In this document: in pieces, positions 13,890-21,770 of the stretch
How positions within the stretch are numbered: the stretch's first letter is position 1
How the letters are laid out: the number at the start of each line of letters is the position of its first letter
Source of the DNA: an uncultured bacterium
GTDB taxonomy: Bacteria; Cyanobacteriota; Vampirovibrionia; Gastranaerophilales; Gastranaerophilaceae
DNA: 22,806 nt
Assembly: GCA_900553205.1 (NCBI GenBank)
Contig: USCK01000012.1
Span: 1 to 22,806, forward strand
Direction: 5' to 3'
Program-made: the position numbers and the translations under genes
Notes under the pieces: model-generated
Database searches by the model: none
Told to the model about the DNA's origin: nothing
What the model saw: only the letters and a program-made list of their open reading frames with translations

Positions 13890-15821
13890 ATGGGCATGGC
13901 GGCATCGCAAGCCAGATATATAGCACTTACTGCAAGGAAGAGTAATGTTGAATATGAAGGACAACAGATTAATCAATCTCGTTTGATGCTAGCAAATCAA
14001 TCAGCTGATTTGTTCAATCAAATGTTAGGTATGTCTGTTCCTACAGCGCCGTCCTCTACTGATTTTTCAAAGCTACAATATTCGTATTCTGATGGTACAA
14101 ATACTTCTGTTATTGAGAACTTTTATCAAATCGGGAAGGATAGTGAAGATTACAACTATATTGTTTCAAGCTATCATATGGAAAAAGTTTATACAGGCTC
14201 TCGTAAACAGTTGAATGACCCTCAAATACAAGCAACGAAGAATGATAAGTATTCCTATGATCCAACTAAAAATCAAAAAGAAATTGGTGTAAAAGCAATT
14301 TTAACACCGGCACAAACTGGTAATAATACATATATTATTACTGATACCAACAACAAAACACATACATTTAGACCTGTAAATAATGAGGTTTCTAGCGAAA
14401 GAAAAAAAATCAATGCGATATCAGGTACTCAGTATTCTGTTGATAATTTTTCTTATGATACTGCAGATGATAAGTACATTTATACCTCGATTGAACATAA
14501 TAAAATTGAAACAGGTGTTAGTACTGCGTCTTTTACAAAGAATGGTAATAACTACGATTATAAAAGTGTTACCTACATGCCTGTGGATTTAGCTACTCTT
14601 GATAATGACGATCAAACTTATAAAAATTTGCTTTCACTTTATGGTGATGATTTTGCGAAAGATGTAGCAAAGATTAAAAGTGGTGATGTCGCTGACAATA
14701 CATATTATTCAGGAACATCCGGTGCTGATAATAATTATGCTAAAAACATAGATAAAACTGGTGAAACTACAGATATTTACAATGTAAAAAATGGTCAGGT
14801 TGAATACACAAAAGTTGATACCCAAGATTCTGTGCAAGAAGCAGAATTAATAAAAGTTTTTGGTGTTGATTATGATAAGAGTGATAAATATTATGTTCAT
14901 AACTCAGGAACTCAGCAAGACCCTATATATAATTATATAGCTGAGTCAGATATTTTAAATGGTAAAAGTTCTGTTGAACATAAAGATAGAACTGTTACCT
15001 CAAGCAATTCATCATTAACATATTATACTGATGGTGACGGTAACTATGTTTTAGATACAGAAATCGCAAAAATGACAGTAGGAAGTGTCCTAAAAGTCCA
15101 ACAAGCAGAATACACTCCCGACTTTACAAATTATACTGCCGTAGGGAATTCTGACTTATCACAAATCACAACAGAAGATTACAAAAAGAACAAAGCCATA
15201 GCAACTGAAATCCAACAAATAATCAAGGATATGAAAGGCGCTAACGGGAATGTATCTTCTGCAGAAAATTTCGCTAAGTGTTTTGATGCGTCTGGCGAAT
15301 ATATTGGAGGTATTTATACCTTTAAAATGGGAGGAACAACTTATTATACAACTGAAATGGACTTGAAAAAGTCTATATCTAGTGCATATGATAAAGATGC
15401 TCTTGCAGATAATGGTATAGATGGTCAACAATCAAAACTGGCATATTATAATGCGGTATATTTAGATACAAAAGTAGAAGTTATTCAAAAAGCACTTTTG
15501 GAATCTGACGGATATGGCAGATTTAAAACTGTAAAATTTGAAGATGATTCTGTTGTTTATACCTTGAATGTCGAAACAATTAATGACGATGCAGCTTATG
15601 AAGATGCAATGAATAAGTATTATTATGAACAAGATGTTTATGACAAAAATATTGCAGATATAAATGCTAAGACAGAAATTATCCAAGCTCAAGACAGGAC
15701 TTTGGAATTAAGACTTGAACAACTTAATACTGAACAAAGTGCGCTTCAAAACGAAATGGAAGCTGTTAAAAAAGTTGTGGATAAGAATATTGAATCAGGC
15801 TTCAAGACTTTTGGTGGCTAA
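13890..15821 (+). CDS. 643-aa protein with conserved helical ends (hook/flagellin-like layout), function unknown
   Basis: The N-terminus (MGMAASQARYIALTARKSNV, then EYEGQQINQSRLMLANQSAD) is an amphipathic helical region. The C-terminus from about residue 575 is a predicted coiled coil ending LEQLNTEQSALQNEMEAVKK and GFKTFGG. The 500 residues between are rich in Asp, Asn, Tyr, Ser and Thr and beta-like. Conserved helical ends around a variable middle are the layout of secreted axial proteins such as flagellins and hook proteins, whose termini assemble. There is no signal peptide or membrane segment, which would fit export by a type III-like route. I recognise the N-terminal pattern from uncharacterised proteins of related genomes but no function. 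AAAGGT lies ten bases before the ATG. It is monocistronic, with the terminator at 15855. Confidence 0.75.
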   Translation: MGMAASQARYIALTARKSNVEYEGQQINQSRLMLANQSADLFNQMLGMSVPTAPSSTDFSKLQYSYSDGTNTSVIENFYQIGKDSEDYNYIVSSYHMEKVYTGSRKQLNDPQIQATKNDKYSYDPTKNQKEIGVKAILTPAQTGNNTYIITDTNNKTHTFRPVNNEVSSERKKINAISGTQYSVDNFSYDTADDKYIYTSIEHNKIETGVSTASFTKNGNNYDYKSVTYMPVDLATLDNDDQTYKNLLSLYGDDFAKDVAKIKSGDVADNTYYSGTSGADNNYAKNIDKTGETTDIYNVKNGQVEYTKVDTQDSVQEAELIKVFGVDYDKSDKYYVHNSGTQQDPIYNYIAESDILNGKSSVEHKDRTVTSSNSSLTYYTDGDGNYVLDTEIAKMTVGSVLKVQQAEYTPDFTNYTAVGNSDLSQITTEDYKKNKAIATEIQQIIKDMKGANGNVSSAENFAKCFDASGEYIGGIYTFKMGGTTYYTTEMDLKKSISSAYDKDALADNGIDGQQSKLAYYNAVYLDTKVEVIQKALLESDGYGRFKTVKFEDDSVVYTLNVETINDDAAYEDAMNKYYYEQDVYDKNIADINAKTEIIQAQDRTLELRLEQLNTEQSALQNEMEAVKKVVDKNIESGFKTFGG

Positions 15822-15854
15822 AGCCGGTAATTAATCTATTGAATGCTATATTTA

Positions 15855-15884
15855 AAAAGAGTTCTGAATATTCAGAACTCTTTT
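15855..15884. terminator. Bidirectional intrinsic terminator
   Basis: A perfect 30-bp palindrome built of AAAAGAGTTCTGAA, TA and TTCAGAACTCTTTT. A-tract and T-tract on the two sides make it work in both directions. It lies between the 643-aa protein gene and the convergent pgk. Confidence 0.92.
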
Positions 15885-15910
15885 CGATTTAACTTGTTAA
15901 AAGTTAATTC

Positions 15911-17107
15911 TTATTTATCATCAAGTGCAGCAACACCTGGTAATACTTTACCTTCGATGAATTCTAGAGAAGCACCACCACCTGTTGAAACATGAGTGAA
16001 GTCTTCAGCCTTGCAGAATTTCTTAGCTGCAGAAACAGAATCACCACCACCGATAACAGATGTTGCACCATTCTTAGTAGCTTCAACGATAGCTTCAAGA
16101 ACAGCTTTTGTACCTTCTGCGAATTTAGGGTTTTCAAAAGCACCAACAGGGCCGTTCATAAGAATTGTTTTTGAAGATTTAAGAACTTCTGCAAAAGCTT
16201 TTCTTGAATCAGGGCCAGCATCAACACCTTCGAATCCATCAGGGATTTCGTTGATTTTAACAAACTTGTTAGTACCGTTACCTGAGAAATCATCAGTAAC
16301 TAAAACATCTGTTGCCATAACAAGTTTTACACCTTTTTCAGCAGCTTTCTTTTCGATAGCTTTAGCAACTTCTAATTGGTCATCTTCGCAAATAGAGTTA
16401 CCGATTTTACCACCGTTAGCTTTTACAAATGTATAAGCCATACCACCACCGATGATTAGGTTATCAACTTTATCGATAAGGTTTTCTAAAACACCGATTT
16501 TAGAAGAAACTTTAGCACCACCAACAACAGCAGTGAAAGGTCTTGTTGGGTTATCAAGAGCTTGAGATAGACATCTCAATTCTTTTTCCATCAAGAAACC
16601 TGCAACAGCCGGTTTTACAAGGTGAGCAACTTTAGCAGTTGATGTATGTTTTCTGTGAGCAGCACCAAAAGCGTCGTTTACATAGAAATCACCAAGTTTT
16701 GCTAATTCTTCTGCAAAAGTCATGTCATCATCTTTTGCTTCTTCAGCTTTGTAGTAACGAATGTTTTCTAATAATGCAATTTGACCATCTTGAAGTTTTG
16801 CTACATAGTCAGGAGCTTCTTCTACAGATGGAATGAAAACAATTTCTTCACCAAAAACTTTTGCCATATATTTTGCTACAGGTGCTAGTGAGAATTCAGG
16901 TTTTCTTTCACCTTTTGGTCTGCCTAAGTGAGCCATAAGGATAATTTTTGCACCATGTTCTTTCAAGTATTTAACTGTTGGAACAATAGCTTGAATACGA
17001 GTGTCATCTGTAACATTTTTGTTTTCATCTAAAGGTACATTGATATCAACTCTGACAAGAGCTCTTTTACCTTTAATGTCGCCTAAATCTTTGATTGATT
17101 TTTTCAT
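15911..17107 (-). CDS. pgk: Phosphoglycerate kinase
   Basis: A full-length 398-residue enzyme with the PGK signature RALVRVDINVPL (about 15-26), substrate-binding HLGRPKGE, FVNDAFGAAHRKHTS-type text (here FYVNDAFGAAHRKHTS), TAVVGGAKVSSKIGVL, and the nucleotide-site glycine stretches VIGGGDSVSAAKKF and VSTGGGASLEF near the C-terminus. It transfers phosphate from 1,3-bisphosphoglycerate to ADP in glycolysis. It is monocistronic here: its own promoter lies at 17139-17167, AAAGGGA precedes the ATG, and a terminator follows. The gene is better conserved and less AT-rich than the island to its right. Confidence 0.98.
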   Translation of the reverse strand: MKKSIKDLGDIKGKRALVRVDINVPLDENKNVTDDTRIQAIVPTVKYLKEHGAKIILMAHLGRPKGERKPEFSLAPVAKYMAKVFGEEIVFIPSVEEAPDYVAKLQDGQIALLENIRYYKAEEAKDDDMTFAEELAKLGDFYVNDAFGAAHRKHTSTAKVAHLVKPAVAGFLMEKELRCLSQALDNPTRPFTAVVGGAKVSSKIGVLENLIDKVDNLIIGGGMAYTFVKANGGKIGNSICEDDQLEVAKAIEKKAAEKGVKLVMATDVLVTDDFSGNGTNKFVKINEIPDGFEGVDAGPDSRKAFAEVLKSSKTILMNGPVGAFENPKFAEGTKAVLEAIVEATKNGATSVIGGGDSVSAAKKFCKAEDFTHVSTGGGASLEFIEGKVLPGVAALDDK

Positions 17108-17138
17108 AATTTAGTTCCCTTTCTTACTGAACATGTGA

Positions 17139-17167
17139 ATTATAGTAAAAACAGGGGGTATAAGCAA
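17139..17167 (-). promoter_or_regulatory. Promoter of pgk
   Basis: Minus-strand TTGCTT (17162-17167), 17 bases, then TATAAT (17139-17144). The distance to the pgk ATG at 17107 leaves a short leader containing the ribosome-binding site. Confidence 0.8.
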
Positions 17168-17194
17168 ATTTTATTTCCGTTGTTTTAATAACTC

Positions 17195-17222
17195 TTGACA
17201 TTTAACATTGATAGAATATGAT
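17195..17222 (+). promoter_or_regulatory. Promoter of tRNA-Gln
   Basis: TTGACA (17195-17200), 16 bases, then TATGAT (17217-17222). The predicted start is about 13 bases before the tRNA. It is divergent from the pgk promoter. Confidence 0.8.
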
Positions 17223-17241
17223 ATATAAAGTAAAGACCTGA

Positions 17242-17314
17242 TGGGGCGTCGCCAAGTGGTAAGGCAGCTGGTTTTGGTCCAGCCATCTCGGAGGTTCGAA
17301 TCCTTCCGCCCCAG
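17242..17314 (+). tRNA. tRNA-Gln (anticodon UUG)
   Basis: A 73-base cloverleaf. Acceptor arms TGGGGCG and CGCCCCA pair fully, with G as discriminator. The D arm is GCCAAGTGGTAAGGC, the anticodon stem GCTGG/CCAGC with loop TTTTGGT giving TTG, and the T arm GGAGG-TTCGAAT-CCTTC. CCA is not encoded. It has its own promoter and terminator, so it is a single-gene unit. It marks the left boundary of the AT-rich restriction island. Confidence 0.97.
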
Positions 17315-17317
17315 TTT

Positions 17318-17349
17318 AAAAAAGACCTATCTTTGATAGGTCTTTTTTT
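17318..17349 (+). terminator. Intrinsic terminator of tRNA-Gln
   Basis: AAAAAAGACCTATC (17318-17331) pairs with GATAGGTCTTTTTT (17335-17348) across a 3-base loop, ending in a T-run. It begins four bases after the tRNA. Confidence 0.93.
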
Positions 17350-17685
17350 ATGCGTAAGGTTTCGAACCAACGGTTCTCATCCCCTCTCACAGATACTTAA
17401 AGGCAAATATCGATGGGGTTTATTATTCCAATTTGGATTTGATTGATTATATAAACTTTCTTAATTCTAGGCTAATAGAGGCTAATTTTTTAGAATGAGA
17501 TTTGAGTTTTAAAGGTAGATTATGGTTGTACGTAGAGTTTGTTTACCTTTGAATAGATAAGTTAATTACGTCTGGTAATAAAACATTTGAAATTTGTTAC
17601 CAAAGAAATGCTGAAAATTTAGTGGAATTTTTTTATTGATTCAAAATCAACACAGATTCAGCGACAGTTTATCTATATAAATATA
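17350..17685. other. Gene-free stretch between tRNA-Gln and the restriction genes
   Basis: No supported reading frame in 336 bases. It holds a pair of AGGCTAAT direct repeats ten bases apart (17469-17476, 17479-17486) enclosed by ATTCTA (17464-17469) and TAGAAT (17491-17496), and a small TTGATT/AATCAA hairpin near 17637-17651. No copy of the tRNA 3' end was seen, so an attachment site is not shown. A clear terminator for the endonuclease gene was not found. Confidence 0.6.
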
Positions 17686-19257
17686 TTATTCCTGTAAGAA
17701 ATCTTCAACTCGTTGATTTCGTTTTATATTTTCTATAAATTCATTTATATTCAAAGGTATAATATCTAAATTCTCGTTAAATTTAATCCATGCAACAGAT
17801 TTTTTCGTGTCAGGATGAATAATAGGAGCAACAAAAACAGAGAAGGACCTATCATTTTTCTGTTTTTGCTCTGACAAATGTCTACTTATTGGAATTATTT
17901 CATTATGTACTTGATCTTGTCGACCACACATTAAAGTTACTTCAAACAGACTATTATATTTAGAATCATAACATTCAATATCTGCTATTCCCCCTCCAGC
18001 TGTAAATGTAGGCAAGCCTTCATCATCAACAGAATAATTCGGTTTAACATCAAGGTCTTCAATTTGTTGAACTAATGAAATACTAGTTAAAAATTCTAAT
18101 CTTGTTGGAGCGTTAATAAATTTTAAAACTTCATCAGAACTTTCTTTTTTACTGCAAACTTTTACTAATTCTTCAAAAACTTTTTCCACAGAATATTCTT
18201 TTGCATACTTATATAATGTTTGTTTTCTAATATCTGATAGGTCAATTTTTGATGATTGTTGAATTTCTAAGACTTTACTATCTATAGTTCCCATGTATTC
18301 GTAGTATGCTATTTTATCAGAAAACACTGAATACTCAGAATATGTTTCAATAACATATCGAATTTTATTCTCTTCAACCATGTTAAAATCAATAAATCTA
18401 CCATTTCCACGTAAAGAAATAATACCTGTACTACGCATTTTTCTGATATATTCATCAATAGCTTCTCCACAAATTTGGTTCATTTTGAACCTATTTCTTT
18501 GAGAATCATCTGCCCCTAAAATTTCTAAACATCTTTCATATATGAATTCATCAGAGCAATTAAAACCAACTCTATGTCTTAACTTCTTTATATAATGATA
18601 CAGACGATCTGCATTATTATCACTCCAACAAATAAGAATAGATAATTCTTGCTTTGATAAACCTGCACCATTTTCATTAGTATCTTTTTTTAATAAATCT
18701 AAGACATTCAATAATAGTAGAAGTGGAACATTTGAATTTGCATTTTTTCTAAATGGATTATTAGTTTGATATTTCATCAATGCATTAAGCATAACATCTT
18801 GAATTTTTCTTTCGTTTACAGGAGTTTCATTATATGCATCAATTAACATGTGTCCTGTATTTGAAAGATGAATAGGCTTATTCATTTCATAACAGAGAAA
18901 ACCAAACTCCATTGGGAGTTTATACCAAGTGTCAAATCTTGAATCCCAACCATAATTAAACCCTGCTTCTTTGTGGTTTTGAGGACTATGTTCTATAATA
19001 TCCTTTAACTCATCTTCTGTATACTTTTTCTCCTCATTATAAAAAATATCCTTATAATGAGGATTTCTCATTTGATACATAGTTTTATAAAGTTTATTCG
19101 CTAAAATACTTTTAATTATCTTACTTATAATTTCAGAAGTTAGTACCATATTCTCATAAGGTAACAAACAATTCAAAAAACCTGCAATTCGATCTGGATT
19201 TCTTATTGTAGTAGAAAAAGATAACGGTTTTCTTTCTGCATTTCTTGTTCTTGGCAT
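17686..19257 (-). CDS. AlwI/BstNBI-family type IIS restriction endonuclease
   Basis: A 523-residue protein. The opening SFSTTIRNPDRIAGFLNCLLPYE is typical of AlwI-family enzymes. The C-terminal third matches the N.BstNBI/PleI layout: AGGGIADIECYDSKYNSLFEVTLM carries a PD-(D/E)xK-type core with Asp426, Glu439 and the EVT triplet, followed by EIIPISRHL and SVFVAPIIHPD and the trailing IIPLNINEF. The N-terminal two thirds should hold DNA recognition. Known relatives cut a few bases outside an asymmetric 5-bp site (AlwI GGATC, PleI/BstNBI GAGTC); which site applies here cannot be read from the sequence. AGAGGA precedes the ATG. It is the last gene of the operon, eight bases after methyltransferase 2. 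It appears intact. Confidence 0.88.
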   Translation of the reverse strand: MPRTRNAERKPLSFSTTIRNPDRIAGFLNCLLPYENMVLTSEIISKIIKSILANKLYKTMYQMRNPHYKDIFYNEEKKYTEDELKDIIEHSPQNHKEAGFNYGWDSRFDTWYKLPMEFGFLCYEMNKPIHLSNTGHMLIDAYNETPVNERKIQDVMLNALMKYQTNNPFRKNANSNVPLLLLLNVLDLLKKDTNENGAGLSKQELSILICWSDNNADRLYHYIKKLRHRVGFNCSDEFIYERCLEILGADDSQRNRFKMNQICGEAIDEYIRKMRSTGIISLRGNGRFIDFNMVEENKIRYVIETYSEYSVFSDKIAYYEYMGTIDSKVLEIQQSSKIDLSDIRKQTLYKYAKEYSVEKVFEELVKVCSKKESSDEVLKFINAPTRLEFLTSISLVQQIEDLDVKPNYSVDDEGLPTFTAGGGIADIECYDSKYNSLFEVTLMCGRQDQVHNEIIPISRHLSEQKQKNDRSFSVFVAPIIHPDTKKSVAWIKFNENLDIIPLNINEFIENIKRNQRVEDFLQE

Positions 19258-19265
19258 AAAATCCT

Positions 19266-20255
19266 CTAATAATTAGTTACTAATACTTCTCTCGTGGGGC
19301 GAACTTTATTATTATTGAAGCTTATATAATAACTATTTATCTCATGTACATTATATTTTTGCATCCAATTATCAAAAATTACATTGTGCGTACCTTTATT
19401 ATAATCTGCAACTAAGTTTGAGATAGCCCACTTGATTTTATTTTTTGTTAATTCATCTAGTAATTCTAACAATTCCATTTCTTTATCTTTATTCCACAAT
19501 TTGTTATATTCTGAGAATGTTATCAAATATGGTGGATCTAGATAAATAAAGTCATTTTCTTTATATGTTAACAAGTTTACAAATTCTTTATAGTCATAAT
19601 TAAAGAAATGTACAGTTTTAGAAGAAACATTTTTAAAATATGCTTCAAGTGCGTTCACAACATTTTTATTAAAATCAACATTGCCAACAGGTAAATTAAA
19701 ATCACCTTTTGAGTTAAATCTTAAAATTCTATTAAAACCATAAATTAGTAACAAATATAAGTCTAGTATATTATCTTTATTTTTATTATAGTTATCACGT
19801 AAACATCTATAACTTTCTTTGTTAAATTTTGCATAGTAGGTTTTGGGATATTCAACTCTCAATTTATTTGGAACAATATCTTCAATAAAAGAACGAGATA
19901 GCCCAAGATCTAGAATTCTATTTGTAACTTGTTCAAAAAATATTTCAGGACAAGATGAACAGGCACACAAGTAGTTATGCAGTTTTATCATATTTTTATC
20001 AATATCATTCAAAACAAATTTTCGAGCGTTTACATTTAAAAATACAGAACCTCCACCAACAAATGGTTCAATATAAGTCTTTATTTGTTTTGGAAAATAA
20101 GGCAGTATTTGGCTTAGTATGCGATATTTATCACCCACATAGAAAAATGGAGAACGTATCAAATTGTTGCTAATTGACTTCTGTAATAAAGAGGAATTCT
20201 TTATGGTCGTTAAAATCTGTTTTTCCTGAGTTGAAGAATTTATGCTTGTGCTCAT
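19266..20255 (-). CDS. D12-class DNA adenine methyltransferase 2 (Dam/DpnII-like)
   Basis: An N6-adenine methyltransferase of the D12 class. The N-terminal PFFYVGDKYRIL (motif X), the SAM-binding YIEPFVGGGSVFLN (about 61-74) and the catalytic FIYLDPPY (about 238-244) appear in the expected order. The ATG at 20255 makes it overlap methyltransferase 1 by 86 bases. The conserved domain begins only near residue 35, so a later start such as the TTG near 20160 (reading L-I-R-S-P-F) is possible. The first 30 Ser/Thr/Gln-rich residues may therefore not be translated. With methyltransferase 1 it would protect the two non-identical strands of an asymmetric site. Confidence 0.88.
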   Translation of the reverse strand: MSTSINSSTQEKQILTTIKNSSLLQKSISNNLIRSPFFYVGDKYRILSQILPYFPKQIKTYIEPFVGGGSVFLNVNARKFVLNDIDKNMIKLHNYLCACSSCPEIFFEQVTNRILDLGLSRSFIEDIVPNKLRVEYPKTYYAKFNKESYRCLRDNYNKNKDNILDLYLLLIYGFNRILRFNSKGDFNLPVGNVDFNKNVVNALEAYFKNVSSKTVHFFNYDYKEFVNLLTYKENDFIYLDPPYLITFSEYNKLWNKDKEMELLELLDELTKNKIKWAISNLVADYNKGTHNVIFDNWMQKYNVHEINSYYISFNNNKVRPTREVLVTNY

Positions 20256-21165
20256 ACCTTATTGTTTTTCCTTTTGAATTTAATATTTCTTCTATTTGTT
20301 CCAATGAAATCTTATTTTTTGATGAACTACTTTTTGAATTATAAGTGTTATTATAAGAAACGGCAATAAATTTACATTGTAAATTGTTTATTAGATCTTT
20401 AAAAGCTCTTGGAGCTCTCGCTCTACAATATTCACTCATATTTTCAGCCGGAGGTTTTAAAGCAACACCTTCTAATTTTGGTTTTTCCCATTTTACAAGA
20501 TTTTCTAATACATGGTAAAAACGACTATATTGTCTGGAATTATATGGTGGATCAATGTAGACGATATCAGCTTTTATTTCTTTTGACAATTTATTTACAT
20601 CTTCTCTATATATAACAATATTTTTTATTGGTATTGGATTAATCATTTGATATGTAAATTGTTGTGGAATATCTTTTTTATGGAAATATGCTTCATAATG
20701 TCCAACAGTATTTGCAATTTTATCAATAGAATACACAAGTGAAGATATTAGTATATTTTTTTCTTTTTCATTAAAGAATTTATTTAACTGTAAATCTTCT
20801 CTTATTGCTCCAATTTTTTTTGCATCATCAAAATTGAAAAATTTTCCACCAAAATTAAGTGAAAAGTAGTTGTCTTTTAAACTCGTAACCTCTATATTAT
20901 TCCACTCATTAATATATTGCATTAATTTTTCTTTATTCCAATTTTTATCATCAAAAAATGCTTTGTAAATTATATTGTTTGAATATAAAAAATCATTTAC
21001 AATTAATTTATGATATCTTTGTGCTGCTTTTTTTGTTATAATAGCTGTTCCTGCAAAAATATCTGCAAAAGTATCACCATTACAATTTACTTTAATCAGA
21101 TCTAAAATCCAATCGGATAAATCTACTTTACTTCCTATATAACGTCTATTTTCGAGATTAAACAA
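20170..21165 (-). CDS. D12-class DNA adenine methyltransferase 1
   Basis: A 331-residue adenine methyltransferase. It has RRYIGSKVDLSDWI at the N-terminus (motif X), FADIFAGTAIITKKAAQ (motif I, about 33-49) and VYIDPPYNSRQYSRFYHVLE (motif IV, about 202-221), with the C-terminal strand FLFITEVN. The start codon is TTG at 21165: GGAG lies six bases upstream and no ATG is available in frame nearby. A TATAAT on the minus strand (21189-21194) may be the -10 of the operon promoter, without a clear -35. First gene of the restriction-modification operon. Making the methyltransferases before the endonuclease fits safe establishment. Confidence 0.88.
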   Translation of the reverse strand: MFNLENRRYIGSKVDLSDWILDLIKVNCNGDTFADIFAGTAIITKKAAQRYHKLIVNDFLYSNNIIYKAFFDDKNWNKEKLMQYINEWNNIEVTSLKDNYFSLNFGGKFFNFDDAKKIGAIREDLQLNKFFNEKEKNILISSLVYSIDKIANTVGHYEAYFHKKDIPQQFTYQMINPIPIKNIVIYREDVNKLSKEIKADIVYIDPPYNSRQYSRFYHVLENLVKWEKPKLEGVALKPPAENMSEYCRARAPRAFKDLINNLQCKFIAVSYNNTYNSKSSSSKNKISLEQIEEILNSKGKTIRYEHKHKFFNSGKTDFNDHKEFLFITEVN

Positions 21166-21347
21166 TTGTTACTCCATAATTTTTTCTCATTATATATCAA
21201 ACATGGTGATTTTATTTTTGTTACAAGTTATGGATTTTGTTTAACTGTAAATTTTTATGATAATAATAGCAGAAATACAGGTAATTATAGGATAAAAAGC
21301 TTTATTATAGTATCTTAAAATAAGTATGAATGCAAAACTAGAACGAT

Positions 21348-21436
21348 AAAACAAACTTCTTTTGTTTTAAACTCAATACAAATGGTTTTGAATACTTTTT
21401 TGAATAGGTGGTGCTCTTACTATGTAAGTTTGTTTT
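21348..21436. other. 89-bp segment with 11-bp terminal inverted repeats
   Basis: AAAACAAACTT (21348-21358) is the exact complement of AAGTTTGTTTT (21426-21436). Inside are a CTTAC/GTAAG hairpin (21416-21428) and a repeated TTGAATA. It follows the 110-residue gene by one base on the minus strand. It could be a terminator region, a small RNA or a miniature element; no target-site duplication is visible. Confidence 0.4.
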
Positions 21437-21437
21437 T

Positions 21438-21770
21438 CTAATTTTGATATATTAAATGAGATATATTCTTACTATTTCCTATTTTTATGCCTAATTCATC
21501 AGCATAGACTACTGCTGAATCAGTTACATTTTGCCAAATACCCATTAAATAAATACAATCACCAGGCTTTAAAAAGTCCCTAACATTATTAATAAACTCA
21601 ATAGTAATCATATATTCATCTGTGAATAAAACTTTTTTGGATGTAGTAATAAAATTTATCTGATAAATTAACCATTCCACATTTGGTAATATTGAATAGC
21701 TATCAATTTGCATATTATTTAAAATGTTTTCAAAAAGTTTAATCCCATTTTGATATTTAGGTTTCGTCAT
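21438..21770 (-). CDS. 110-aa partner protein, possibly nucleoside deoxyribosyltransferase-like
   Basis: It overlaps the upstream nucleotidyltransferase gene as ATGA, so the two are translationally coupled. Residues about 66-98 (FLKPGDCIYLMGIWQNVTDS, then AVVYADELGIKIG) resemble the C-terminal half of nucleoside 2-deoxyribosyltransferase/DUF4406-like proteins, where a 'GD.iylL.gW..S.gA..E...A..lG' pattern occurs. The catalytic Glu of that pattern is not clearly kept. The first half has no recognised motif. It might bind a nucleotide, act as an effector, or be a dedicated inhibitor. This family call is tentative. Confidence 0.7.
   Translation of the reverse strand: MTKPKYQNGIKLFENILNNMQIDSYSILPNVEWLIYQINFITTSKKVLFTDEYMITIEFINNVRDFLKPGDCIYLMGIWQNVTDSAVVYADELGIKIGNSKNISHLIYQN

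Noticed and set aside
15996..16436. Plus-strand 146-codon frame opposite pgk
   Set aside because: It is an antisense shadow of a highly conserved gene, with no independent start signals.
17185..17370. Minus-strand 61-codon frame reading GGRIRTSEMAGPKPAALP
   Set aside because: It is the antisense of tRNA-Gln and its terminator; this peptide is a well-known false translation of tRNA genes.
17350..17685. Attachment-site copy of the tRNA-Gln 3' end
   Set aside because: No second copy of the T-arm/acceptor sequence was seen here or further right in the window.
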